In this document: piece by piece, positions 1-7,389 of the stretch
How the letters are laid out: the number at the start of each line of letters is the position of its first letter
Numbering within the stretch: the first letter of the stretch is position 1
Position numbers and translations under genes: made by a program
NCBI GenBank assembly: GCA_018830485.1
Contig: JAHJRQ010000015.1
Coordinates: 719,081 to 783,080, forward strand
Length of the DNA stretch: 64,000 nucleotides
Source: Pseudomonadota bacterium
GTDB lineage: Bacteria; Desulfobacterota; Desulfobulbia; Desulfobulbales; Desulfurivibrionaceae
Reading direction: 5' to 3'
Notes under the pieces: generated by a model
Database searches by the model: none
The model's input: the letters and a program-made list of their open reading frames with translations, nothing else
What the model was told of the DNA's origin: nothing

Positions 1-15
1 GGATAAGGCTGCGCC

Positions 16-438
16 TTACTTGCAGCGCACCACCAGCACGCTGCAGGGGGCATGGCCGATTACCCGCGCCGTGGTGCTGCCCATAAGCAGCCGTACGAGG
101 CCGGTGCGGCCATGGGTGCCGAGGACGATCAGATCCACCTTGCTTTTCTTTGCTGTTTCCACCAGTGCTTCCTGGGTGGAGGTCGAGACGACGATCTTGG
201 TCTCGCAGGTGAGCCCGGCCTTTTTCACCTTGGCCGCGGCCCGGTCCAGGTCGGTGCGCCCTTTTTTTTCCATCAGTTCGTGTGCGTCCGGCGCCATGGC
301 CTGGAATTCGATATCGATTTCCGGGGCGCTCACCAGCAGGAGCTTCGCCTTCGACCCCTTTGCCATGGCCATCGCTTCCTTCAGGGCGCACTCACTGAAT
401 TGTGTGCCGTCATAGCCAACCATGATTTTTTTATACAT
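16..438 (-). CDS. Universal stress protein (single UspA domain)
   Basis: This is a 140-residue cytoplasmic protein made of one UspA domain. It starts with the typical KIMVGYDGT strand. Near the C-terminus it carries the ATP-binding signature G-x2-G-x9-G-(S/T), visible as GTHGRTG followed by MGSTTARVIG, so it is expected to bind ATP. The length matches single-domain family members. It stands alone on the minus strand; the next upstream gene on that strand begins at 2093. The actual stress or partner cannot be read from the sequence. It resembles the second half of the tandem Usp at 2229-3083, which suggests paralogy. Confidence 0.93.
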   Translation of the reverse strand: MYKKIMVGYDGTQFSECALKEAMAMAKGSKAKLLLVSAPEIDIEFQAMAPDAHELMEKKGRTDLDRAAAKVKKAGLTCETKIVVSTSTQEALVETAKKSKVDLIVLGTHGRTGLVRLLMGSTTARVIGHAPCSVLVVRCK

Positions 439-578
439 AGCATCCTCCCTCGCAGATGTTTACCAACAGGACCGGCTCTGGTGTTTTGTCGCCCGGCACG
501 GGTTGAACTCTTCTGAATTATTATCCGTAATCGCCGGGGAGTTTGTCAAAACAAAAAAAGAATGGGCGGAAGCTCGAT

Positions 579-2093
579 TTAACAGAAAAAAGCGGCATGG
601 TTGGAGGTGAAAATCGGCGGGTCGCGCTGGAGAATCCGGGCAATATCCGGGTGACGCTTGAATTCCTGATCGAGAAACCGCCGGATTTTCGTGCGCGACC
701 ACCCTGTGGGATGCTCGAAATCGGTGTACAGGGAGAGATCTCCCCCATAAAATTCGCTGCGCGCCACACAGGGAGCTTCCGGGCTGCCAATGGGCATGTT
801 GAACACGGCCAGATTGAGGAAGGTGATGGCTGTATGGTGGCGGGCCACGAACTCCATGGTTTGCCGTGCTTCGGTAAGCGACTCCGAGGGGGTGCCGAAG
901 AGCAGATAGATGTAGGTGGCGATTCCTGCCTCGGCCAGGGTTTGCAGCACCTTTTCGATCAGGGCCAGATCCTGCCCCTTGTTCATGGCCTCCAGCACTG
1001 ACTGGTCCCCAGACTCCAGGCCCAGTTTCAGCATCCGGCAGCCGGAGCGGCGCAGGGATCGGCAGAAAGCCCCATCGGCCAGCAGGGGGGTAATGCGGGC
1101 AAAGCCGTACCAGTCGATCCCCGGCGGTTCGGCGGCCAGGGCCTGCATCAGGGCCGGGCTCACTGCGTTGTCGAGAAAATGGAGCAAAGCCGGGCGGTTG
1201 GGCTGGACAGCGGCTTTGAGCGCGGCGATATCGGCCAGCACCGTGACGGGGGGGATCTGCAGGTACGGGTTGCCTTCGGCCTTTTCCGGGCAAAAAAGGC
1301 ACTTGTTCCAGTAGCAGCCCGAAGAGGCGGCGTAGGGGAGGATAAGGCCGGGGGCCAGGTAGTCGGCGAGCGGCAGGCCGGAATAGGAAGGGGTGTGGTG
1401 AGCCGGCGAAAAATCGGCGCCCATGAGGCGAACCAGCGTTTCTTCTCCCGGGCCGGCAAGGCAATGATCGATGAGCCCGGCAAAGGGATTGCGCCAAGCC
1501 GGGTTGCGCAGCCAGGAGGTGACCAGCCCGCCTCCCAGCACGATGGGCAGCCCCGGATACTGTTTTTTGAGAAAGCCGGCCATGGCAAAGGTGGTCGGGG
1601 CTTGGCTCAGGTAGTTCAGGGAGATGCCGATGAGGGCAGGGCGTGTTTCCGCGAGGAGAGCGGGAAGCCGGGTTGCGAAATAGGGAAAGAAGATGTTTGC
1701 CGCAGGCGTCTCGGCAGTCCGGAGAAGATCCGCGCTGCTCAAGGGAGAAAGGTCCTGTTCCTGATAATTGGCCAGGGTGAGGGAGAGATTCCGGCTTCGG
1801 CCGGCCTGCTCCAGCACCCGGTTGACATCCGCCACTGCCCGCCGGTAGCGGGAAGGGTTTGTGTACAGCTCCTGGCTGTGCAGGGATGCCAGATTATCCT
1901 TGAGATTGCGGCCTGCGCGGAGGCTCCAGGTGTCCGCGCCCTGGGGTGGGGAGGCGAGCAGGAACATCTGCCCTTCCAGATTGGCGTCCAGCAAGGTGCA
2001 GGGAAGGCTTTGGCCCCGGATGGTCCCGGCTAAACGGGCAATCCCGGCGGGAGGTTCGCAACCCTTGGCGGCTGGGGGATGGATGAGAAGCAT
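579..2093 (-). CDS. B12-binding-type radical SAM protein
   Basis: The 504-residue protein opens with LLIHPPAAKGCEPPAGIA, the usual start of the B12-binding domain of cobalamin-dependent radical SAM enzymes. The middle section has IGISLNYLSQ and PIVLGGGLVTS. The radical SAM cluster motif reads CYWNKCLFC, so the cysteines are spaced Cx4Cx2C rather than the canonical Cx3Cx2C. The downstream barrel has MLKLGLESGDQSVLEAMNKG, typical of the family. The B12-binding His (DxHxxG) is not obvious, so cobalamin use is uncertain. The substrate is unknown. No strong ribosome binding site precedes the ATG at 2093, but the N-terminal alignment supports it. It lies downstream of the terminator that ends the Usp/TauE operon, so it is probably transcribed on its own. 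Confidence 0.85.
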   Translation of the reverse strand: MLLIHPPAAKGCEPPAGIARLAGTIRGQSLPCTLLDANLEGQMFLLASPPQGADTWSLRAGRNLKDNLASLHSQELYTNPSRYRRAVADVNRVLEQAGRSRNLSLTLANYQEQDLSPLSSADLLRTAETPAANIFFPYFATRLPALLAETRPALIGISLNYLSQAPTTFAMAGFLKKQYPGLPIVLGGGLVTSWLRNPAWRNPFAGLIDHCLAGPGEETLVRLMGADFSPAHHTPSYSGLPLADYLAPGLILPYAASSGCYWNKCLFCPEKAEGNPYLQIPPVTVLADIAALKAAVQPNRPALLHFLDNAVSPALMQALAAEPPGIDWYGFARITPLLADGAFCRSLRRSGCRMLKLGLESGDQSVLEAMNKGQDLALIEKVLQTLAEAGIATYIYLLFGTPSESLTEARQTMEFVARHHTAITFLNLAVFNMPIGSPEAPCVARSEFYGGDLSLYTDFEHPTGWSRTKIRRFLDQEFKRHPDIARILQRDPPIFTSNHAAFFC

Positions 2094-2163
2094 GGGAGTG
2101 AAGATACCCGAATGCGGGCGGGAGCGCCATGGGCAAAGCTGTACGAGAAGCCTCGGCCCACTG

Positions 2164-2194
2164 AAAAAAAGCGGGCGCTCGGATGAGCGCCCGC
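2164..2194 (-). terminator. Rho-independent terminator after the Usp/TauE operon
   Basis: A perfect 10-bp stem (GCGGGCGCTC with its complement, four-base loop) is followed on the minus strand by seven T residues. It sits 35 bases past the stop of the tandem Usp gene and closes the minus-strand operon that runs from 5576 to 2229. Confidence 0.9.
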
Positions 2195-2228
2195 GGGAAA
2201 CAGGTTGTGGGTGAAGGGCGGCTTGCGT

Positions 2229-3083
2229 TTACAGGTGGCAGATCAAAACCGGGCAGTCCGCATAGCCGATAACCCGTTCCGTGACGCTGCCCATGAGCAG
2301 GCGGGTCAAGCCTTTCCTGCCATGGGAGCCCATGACGATGAGGGTGGCGGAGATTTCCGCGGCCAGGTCGGTTATGGCCTGATGGGGATCGCCATCCCGC
2401 ACGAACAACTCCGCCTGGACTCCGAGATCCCTACCCCAGTTGCGGACCTTGTCCAGGACCTTGTCCGCTTCCTGGTAAAGTTCTTTCGCCACCTCCTGGC
2501 CAAGGGCGTAAAACTCGTCATTGGTGTAGACCACCGAAACGGCGTTGAGTTTGGTTTTCCTTTCCTGGGCTATCTCCAGGGCTCGGGCCAGGGCGTTGTC
2601 GCAACAGGTGGAGCCGTCCGTGGCCAGCAGGATACTCTCCCAGGAGAGCTTGCCGGTTTCCGGAGTCACCAGGACATCCTTGTTCGTGTGTCCGATGACC
2701 CGGGCGGTGACGCTGCCGATGAGGGCCCGTTCCACCGTGCCCTTGCCCCGGCGGCCCATGATAATCAGATCGCAGTTTTCCTCTTCGGCGACATGGACGA
2801 TCTGCTCATAGGGTTCTCCCTGTTCCAGATTGGTCAGGATGTTGACCCCTTCGCGGTCCGCCAGTTGCCGGGCCTCGGCCAGCATTTCCTGGCCGGGTCC
2901 GGTGATGGCTTCCTTGATGTCCGAAACCCCGATGAGCTCCAAGTCCCCCTGGTAGGGGGGGACAACGGCGAGCATCTTGATCCAGCTCTTGTCCTCCCCG
3001 GCAAGCCGGCTTGCCAGGGAGAGCGCGTTTCGAGCTGAGGGAGAACCGTCGTAGGCAACGAGGATCTTCCGGTACTTAGCCAT
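2229..3083 (-). CDS. Tandem universal stress protein (two UspA domains)
   Basis: The 284-residue protein contains two UspA domains, roughly residues 4-142 and 147-284. Each starts with an ILVAYDGS or ILLATDGS strand and each ends with a G-x2-G-x9-G-S ATP-binding signature (GRRGKG...GSVT and GSHGRKG...GSVT). Both halves should therefore bind nucleotide and mimic the usual Usp dimer in one chain. Its ATG overlaps the end of the TauE-type permease gene by 8 bases, so the two are translationally coupled. It is the last gene of a five-gene operon that also holds a degenerate Usp-like protein, and a terminator follows directly. The likely role is a cytoplasmic stress sensor for the permease module; this is inferred from context only. 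Confidence 0.93.
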   Translation of the reverse strand: MAKYRKILVAYDGSPSARNALSLASRLAGEDKSWIKMLAVVPPYQGDLELIGVSDIKEAITGPGQEMLAEARQLADREGVNILTNLEQGEPYEQIVHVAEEENCDLIIMGRRGKGTVERALIGSVTARVIGHTNKDVLVTPETGKLSWESILLATDGSTCCDNALARALEIAQERKTKLNAVSVVYTNDEFYALGQEVAKELYQEADKVLDKVRNWGRDLGVQAELFVRDGDPHQAITDLAAEISATLIVMGSHGRKGLTRLLMGSVTERVIGYADCPVLICHL

Positions 3084-4416
3084 TGCTGACGCCCAGCACC
3101 GCTTTCTTGCTTCTGCTGTCGGCGGTCATGCCTTTGATCATGGCCACGATGATGATGAGCGCCGCGGAACCCAGGGCTGCGACCAGAGACCAGAAGCTGA
3201 TGCCTTCGAGCAGGGCCAGGGTGTTTTCCTGTATGGGTCTCATCAGCTCAAGGTCGATCAGGTAGCCGGGGATCTTGACGCCGCGGCTGACTGCGACAAT
3301 GAGCATGGTGGTGGCCATGACCACCTTGATGATGTAATCCTTGACATAGGTGGTTCCCAGGGCGCCGAGCTGTACGCCGATAAGGGAGGTGGCCAAAAGC
3401 AGCAGGGCGAGGCGGATATCGATGAGGCCGGAGAGACCCCACTGCACGGAACCCCAGGCGCCCATGACAAAGGCGATGATCAGTTCGGTGGCGCTGGCCA
3501 CCACGGCGGAGGCGCCGATTACATAGATCATGCCGGGGACGCCGACGAAGCCGCCCACCGCGATGGTGGCTGCGAGCATGCCGGTGAGCAGGCCGACCGG
3601 GATGGTGATCCAGGCGGAGATGGTCACCTTGGCGGTTTTGAAGTGCATCATGGGCGCGAGCTGGATCTTCTGCATGCGCAGGGCCAGCTTGCTCACGGTT
3701 TCCTTGCCGCCGCCGCTGGCGAGTTTCCAGGCATCAAAAAACACATAGCCGCCGACAAAGACCAGGACCACCATGAACACCGCGCTGATGTAAAGGTTGG
3801 AGCCTGCGCCGCCGAACTGGTTCAGGATGTATTTCTGGATCTTGATCCCGATCTGCACGCCGATGACAGCGGTGACGGCCATGACCAGACCGAGCTTGAT
3901 GTCGGCCTGGCCGTATTTCCAGCGCTTGTAGGCGCCGACCATGGCCTTTGGGAACTTGTGGCACATGTTGCTGGCCACGGCCACCGCGCCGGGAACGCCC
4001 AGGGACATCATGGCCGGGGTCATGACAAAGGCGCCGCCGGAGCCGATGAAGCCGGAGAGCAGGCCGCCAACGGCGCCGATAACCAGCAGGGCAATGAGCT
4101 TGCTGGCGGTCATGTCCATGAACATGACGGAGATATCCTTCATCACATTGCCGGCCTCGGCATGTTTATCCAGATTGATCAACACCTTCTGGTTCATGGC
4201 GATGTCCTCGGGCTCCATCTTCTCGTTCAGGGCCAAGGTCACCAATTCCTTGGTGCCGTCTTTTTCAAAAAGAACCGTGCGCTCCGCGCTGTTCACTTCG
4301 GTAATAATACCCTTGAGCATGTCCTTGGACGGTCCGTCGCCGGCGGCAAGGGCCGAGTGGGCGGACAGGGACAGGGGGAGCAGGGCGAACATGAGTATGA
4401 GCAGTAACTTCTTCAT
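3076..4416 (-). CDS. TauE/SafE family permease with periplasmic N-terminal domain
   Basis: The 446-residue protein begins with a signal-peptide-like segment (residues 1-24, ending SALAAG). A domain of about 70 residues follows (GIITEVNSAERTVLF) and looks like a small beta-rich periplasmic module. From about residue 107 it becomes a polytopic membrane protein with the TauE/SafE signature (GLLSGFIGSGGAFVMTPAM and, in the second half, VGGFVGVPGM). Family members move sulfite, sulfoacetate or other anions across the inner membrane; the substrate here is unknown. An AAAGGAG ribosome binding site lies about 10 bases upstream. The gene is fourth in the operon and overlaps the tandem Usp gene by 8 bases. 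Confidence 0.9.
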   Translation of the reverse strand: MKKLLLILMFALLPLSLSAHSALAAGDGPSKDMLKGIITEVNSAERTVLFEKDGTKELVTLALNEKMEPEDIAMNQKVLINLDKHAEAGNVMKDISVMFMDMTASKLIALLVIGAVGGLLSGFIGSGGAFVMTPAMMSLGVPGAVAVASNMCHKFPKAMVGAYKRWKYGQADIKLGLVMAVTAVIGVQIGIKIQKYILNQFGGAGSNLYISAVFMVVLVFVGGYVFFDAWKLASGGGKETVSKLALRMQKIQLAPMMHFKTAKVTISAWITIPVGLLTGMLAATIAVGGFVGVPGMIYVIGASAVVASATELIIAFVMGAWGSVQWGLSGLIDIRLALLLLATSLIGVQLGALGTTYVKDYIIKVVMATTMLIVAVSRGVKIPGYLIDLELMRPIQENTLALLEGISFWSLVAALGSAALIIIVAMIKGMTADSRSKKAVLGVSNG

Positions 4417-4455
4417 TGCGGGTAAATCTCCTTTATGCGGGCCGGTGCGGCCGGT

Positions 4456-4803
4456 TTATTTTTTTGCTTCAATGCCAAGGGCGCCCAGAAGGTTGCTGGC
4501 AAAGGCCCCATGGATAAAGGAAAAGAAAAAGGCCGCTCCCACCGGATACATCCAGCGCCAGCCGCCCATGGTGAAGATCTCGGTGACCAGCTTTTCGTTG
4601 GTGAAGAGCAGGTAATAGGCGGAAAGCGACATCGTCCCGAAGATGACGGTCTTCAGGTGGGGCTTGCTTTTTGCCGCCGGGGCCGGGGATTTGCCGTGCC
4701 GGCGGGTGGCTTTTTCGCCCAGGATCCGGCGGGCGGTGTCGTGTTCGCCCGCCTCGGCAAAGGCGACAGCCGACATGTTTTTGTCAAAGGTGGTGATGGT
4801 CAT
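4456..4803 (-). CDS. Small membrane protein with N-terminal FAEAGE motif
   Basis: This 115-residue protein is not a family I can name. Residues 1-30 contain a helix with AVAFAEAGEHDTARRIL, closely matching the N-termini of the two genes upstream. A basic linker rich in K, P and A follows (about 31-47). Two hydrophobic stretches, about residues 48-70 and 83-110, look like membrane segments. It lies between the Usp-like gene and the TauE-type permease, so it may be a membrane partner of the permease. The start is the ATG at 4803, preceded by AAGGGA. Confidence 0.75.
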   Translation of the reverse strand: MTITTFDKNMSAVAFAEAGEHDTARRILGEKATRRHGKSPAPAAKSKPHLKTVIFGTMSLSAYYLLFTNEKLVTEIFTMGGWRWMYPVGAAFFFSFIHGAFASNLLGALGIEAKK

Positions 4804-4840
4804 CTTTTTTCCCTTTTGTGGTGTGAATGGAGTTGTGAAG

Positions 4841-5368
4841 TCATGCCCTGACGGATGACCCTGCGTACATCACGACAGGGCAGTGCAGGGCCTGAAATTT
4901 GGCGATCATGTTTTCTTTAGCCTTGCGGCATTGTGGGCCGTCCGGTTCCAGCGCATCGAAGACAACGCAGAGGATGTCCCTGCGGGAGCCGGCATGCCGG
5001 AGTACTTCGTCGGCCAGGCAGTCAAGCCCGCTGACCGGTTGATAGAGCACGCCCTTTTCCTGCAAGGCGTGGTTCAGGGCGGCGAGGGGCTCTTTTTCCT
5101 GTCCCAAGCCGGAGGCGGTTTCATTCTCCGGCATGTTCAGCATGTGGAAGATCTCCAGGCCGCCGCCCAGGCGTTGACAGAGATGCAGGGTATAGCTGAT
5201 GGTTCTTGGGGCGAGTTCCGGCTTGTCGGTGCCCAGAAGCACCCGTTTGCGCGCATTCTTGTTTGTCTGGAGAAACTGGCGAGCCGTCTCGAACTCGCCG
5301 GCCTCGGCAAAGGTCGCCGCAGTCATGGCTGCTTCAAGTTTTTTGAACATCGTCGTCAGTGCGCTCAT
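4841..5368 (-). CDS. FAEAGE-motif protein with degenerate Usp-like domain
   Basis: From the ATG at 5368 the product is 175 residues. Residues 1-35 carry the shared helix (MTAATFAEAGEFETAR). From about residue 38 a UspA-like fold begins: KRVLLGTDKPELAPRTI, then GGGLEIFHML. The C-terminal part ends in HCPVVMYAG but lacks the G-x2-G-x9-G ATP-binding signature seen in the two real Usp proteins nearby, so nucleotide binding is not expected. A longer frame extends to 5527, but residues before 5368 are basic and proline-rich and align with nothing. It may act as a non-ATP-binding Usp partner; that is inference. Confidence 0.75.
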   Translation of the reverse strand: MSALTTMFKKLEAAMTAATFAEAGEFETARQFLQTNKNARKRVLLGTDKPELAPRTISYTLHLCQRLGGGLEIFHMLNMPENETASGLGQEKEPLAALNHALQEKGVLYQPVSGLDCLADEVLRHAGSRRDILCVVFDALEPDGPQCRKAKENMIAKFQALHCPVVMYAGSSVRA

Positions 5369-5396
5369 GGTCGTTTCCGGGGAAAGGGTGTTCGGT

Positions 5397-5576
5397 TTAA
5401 TGGGTTGCCGGGTTCGGCAGGATCTGGCCGCCGGGTATTTCCGTGGCCTGCGGTGCCGGTTTGCTCGGCGTTGATTTCCTGTTGCCGGCGTATTTTTGCG
5501 CCAGTTCGGGTTCGTTGGCTTCGGCAAAGGTAATGGCTGTCATCAGGCGGTCGATGCGATTCAATATGGTGTTCAT
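5397..5576 (-). CDS. 59-residue FAEA-motif protein, first gene of the stress operon
   Basis: The ATG at 5576 is preceded by a near-perfect AAAGGAG ribosome binding site, so this short frame is chosen over the longer one starting at 5645. The 59-residue product is almost entirely the shared motif: NRIDRLMTAITFAEANEPELAQ, followed by a short basic and proline-rich tail. It lacks any further domain and looks like a free-standing version of the N-terminal helix found in the next two gene products. It is the promoter-proximal gene of the minus-strand operon. Function unknown. Confidence 0.7.
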   Translation of the reverse strand: MNTILNRIDRLMTAITFAEANEPELAQKYAGNRKSTPSKPAPQATEIPGGQILPNPATH

Positions 5577-5925
5577 GGTGGTTCTCCTTTCTCTGTGGAT
5601 GGTGCGTGAAACCGGGACATGTCTTGGTGCTGTTGCCAGTTGCATTGAGCAACAAGCGTGCCAGGGATGATTTTCGGTTTTTTACGTTTTGTTTCAATAT
5701 GTTGCGTGCGCTTTGGATTTTTCAGGAAATGTTTCAGTTATGCAACGTGAAGCTTGGTAAAAAAATAATAATCAATAAAATTAGTTAGATGTGTCGGTGT
5801 TGCAATAGGAAAACCAGTGTTGCCAAATGCAACCCCTGGACTTTGTTTTTCGCTGGGAGTATTGTGCTCTCGAACAGGAAACCGGCAGGGCGAATCGGCA
5901 CCCTTGCGGGAAAGGAAGGCAGATC
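5577..5925. promoter_or_regulatory. Divergent promoter region with GTTGC-N5-GCAAC palindromes
   Basis: This AT-rich stretch separates the FAEA-motif operon (minus) from the histidine kinase gene (plus). Two palindromes of the form GTTGC-N5-GCAAC lie at 5639-5653 and 5819-5833. Single half-sites lie at 5633-5637, 5701-5705, 5742-5746 and 5799-5803. The spacing resembles the paired sites bound by NtrC-type dimers. I infer binding by the response regulator encoded at 7376-8743. No convincing sigma-54 promoter (GG-N10-GC) was found here. Confidence 0.5.
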
Positions 5926-7389
5926 ATGTTCCACCTCGGCATACGCAAGAAGATTACCTACGGTTTTTATCTGCTGCTCCTTCTAATGGTGGGCTCCGCC
6001 GTGCTGACCTATGCCCTGGTCAAGCGCGTGGAAGACCAGGTTGCCTTCAGCGAGGTTATCGAGGATTTTTTCAATACGACCCTTGAGCTGCGCAGGTTCG
6101 AGAAGAATTATTTTCTCTACCGGCAGGCGAAGGATTTCCAGGAAAACCAGTTGTATTGGGGACAAATCAGGGACATCTATGAAAATAACGCGGCGGCCCT
6201 GCATCAGGTGGTCTCCTTGCCGGAGACCCAGCAGTTGGCGCGGGTGATCGATGCGTATAACAGGCACATGGGGCAGCTCCATGCCTATTACCAGCAGATT
6301 GCCCAAGGGGCGGACTACGCGGCCAGCGGCCACACCCAGGAAAAGCTGGAGGAGCAACTCCGTTCCACCGGGAAAGAGCTCACCGAGTTCGGCGAAAAAA
6401 CCCGGAGTGCCGTAAAGCGGAAAATCACGACCCTCCTGAAAACGACCCAGAAGATTCTCCTTGCCTCCATGCTCTGTCTGTTTGTTTCCGCCCTCACCAT
6501 TGCCGCCCTGCTGGGAAGGAAGGTGGTGAATTCCCTGAAGATTCTTGAAGGATATACCAAAAAGATTTCCCAGGGGGATTTCGTGGATGTCGCGGTGGGG
6601 GAAGGGGAGGAGGAGATCCGATCATTGCTCAGGGCCTTCAACCGGATGACCAGGGAATTGCAGATGCGGCAGCATCAATTGGTGCAATCGGAAAAACTGG
6701 CGGCGCTCGGCACCCTACTCTCCGGAGTGGCCCACGAGCTGAACAATCCTCTGTCCAACATCTCCACTTCGGCCCAGATTCTGGGGGAGGAGATCGACGA
6801 GGACAATGTGGAGTTCAAGAAGAGTTTGATAGGCCAGATCGAGATGCAGTCGGACAAGGCGCGCGATATCGTCCGTACCCTGCTGGAGTTTTCGCGGATC
6901 AAGGAATTCAAAAAGGAGCAGCTGTTCTTCAAAAAGCTGGTGGATGAAACCATCCTCCTCCTCCGCGGGCACGTTCCCGGCGAAGTGGTTATCGGAGTGG
7001 ACGTTCCGGAGGATCTTTCCATTGTCGTTGACAAGCAGCGCATGCAGCAGGTTCTGCTCAATCTGATCAAGAACGGGATCGATGCGATGCAGGGCAGCGG
7101 GCATATCTGGATTTCCGCCCTTGGCACCGGGTGCGGCACCGGGCTGGATGAGGTGGAAATCATCATCGAGGACGACGGGCCCGGGATCGATGCGGAACAT
7201 GTCAACAGGATCTTTGACCCGTTTTTCACCACCAAGGACGTGGGCAAGGGCTCCGGCCTGGGATTGTTCATTGTGCATGACATCATCGAGTGGCATGGCG
7301 GGTCCATCAGCGTGGACAGCAGGCCAGGGCTCGGCACTACTTTCATTATCTGGCTACCGGGAGAGCAACAGGAACATGGTCACGAATGA
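5926..7389 (+). CDS. Membrane-bound sensor histidine kinase
   Basis: From the ATG at 5926, preceded by AAGGAAGG, the protein has 487 residues. Membrane segments lie at about 11-32 and 178-197 and enclose a helical periplasmic domain of about 145 residues. A HAMP linker follows, then the HisKA domain with phosphoacceptor His270 in VAHELNNP. The ATPase domain shows DDGPGID and the glycine box GKGSGLGLFIVHD. It should phosphorylate the sigma-54 activator whose gene overlaps its end by 14 bases. The signal is unknown. The gene is divergent from the FAEA/TauE/Usp operon, which is a plausible target. Confidence 0.93.
   Translation: MFHLGIRKKITYGFYLLLLLMVGSAVLTYALVKRVEDQVAFSEVIEDFFNTTLELRRFEKNYFLYRQAKDFQENQLYWGQIRDIYENNAAALHQVVSLPETQQLARVIDAYNRHMGQLHAYYQQIAQGADYAASGHTQEKLEEQLRSTGKELTEFGEKTRSAVKRKITTLLKTTQKILLASMLCLFVSALTIAALLGRKVVNSLKILEGYTKKISQGDFVDVAVGEGEEEIRSLLRAFNRMTRELQMRQHQLVQSEKLAALGTLLSGVAHELNNPLSNISTSAQILGEEIDEDNVEFKKSLIGQIEMQSDKARDIVRTLLEFSRIKEFKKEQLFFKKLVDETILLLRGHVPGEVVIGVDVPEDLSIVVDKQRMQQVLLNLIKNGIDAMQGSGHIWISALGTGCGTGLDEVEIIIEDDGPGIDAEHVNRIFDPFFTTKDVGKGSGLGLFIVHDIIEWHGGSISVDSRPGLGTTFIIWLPGEQQEHGHE

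Noticed and set aside
5834..5925. Possible sigma-54 promoter before the histidine kinase gene
   Set aside because: The best candidates (around CTGGGAGTATTGTGCT and CGGCACCCTTGC) have the wrong GG-to-GC spacing.
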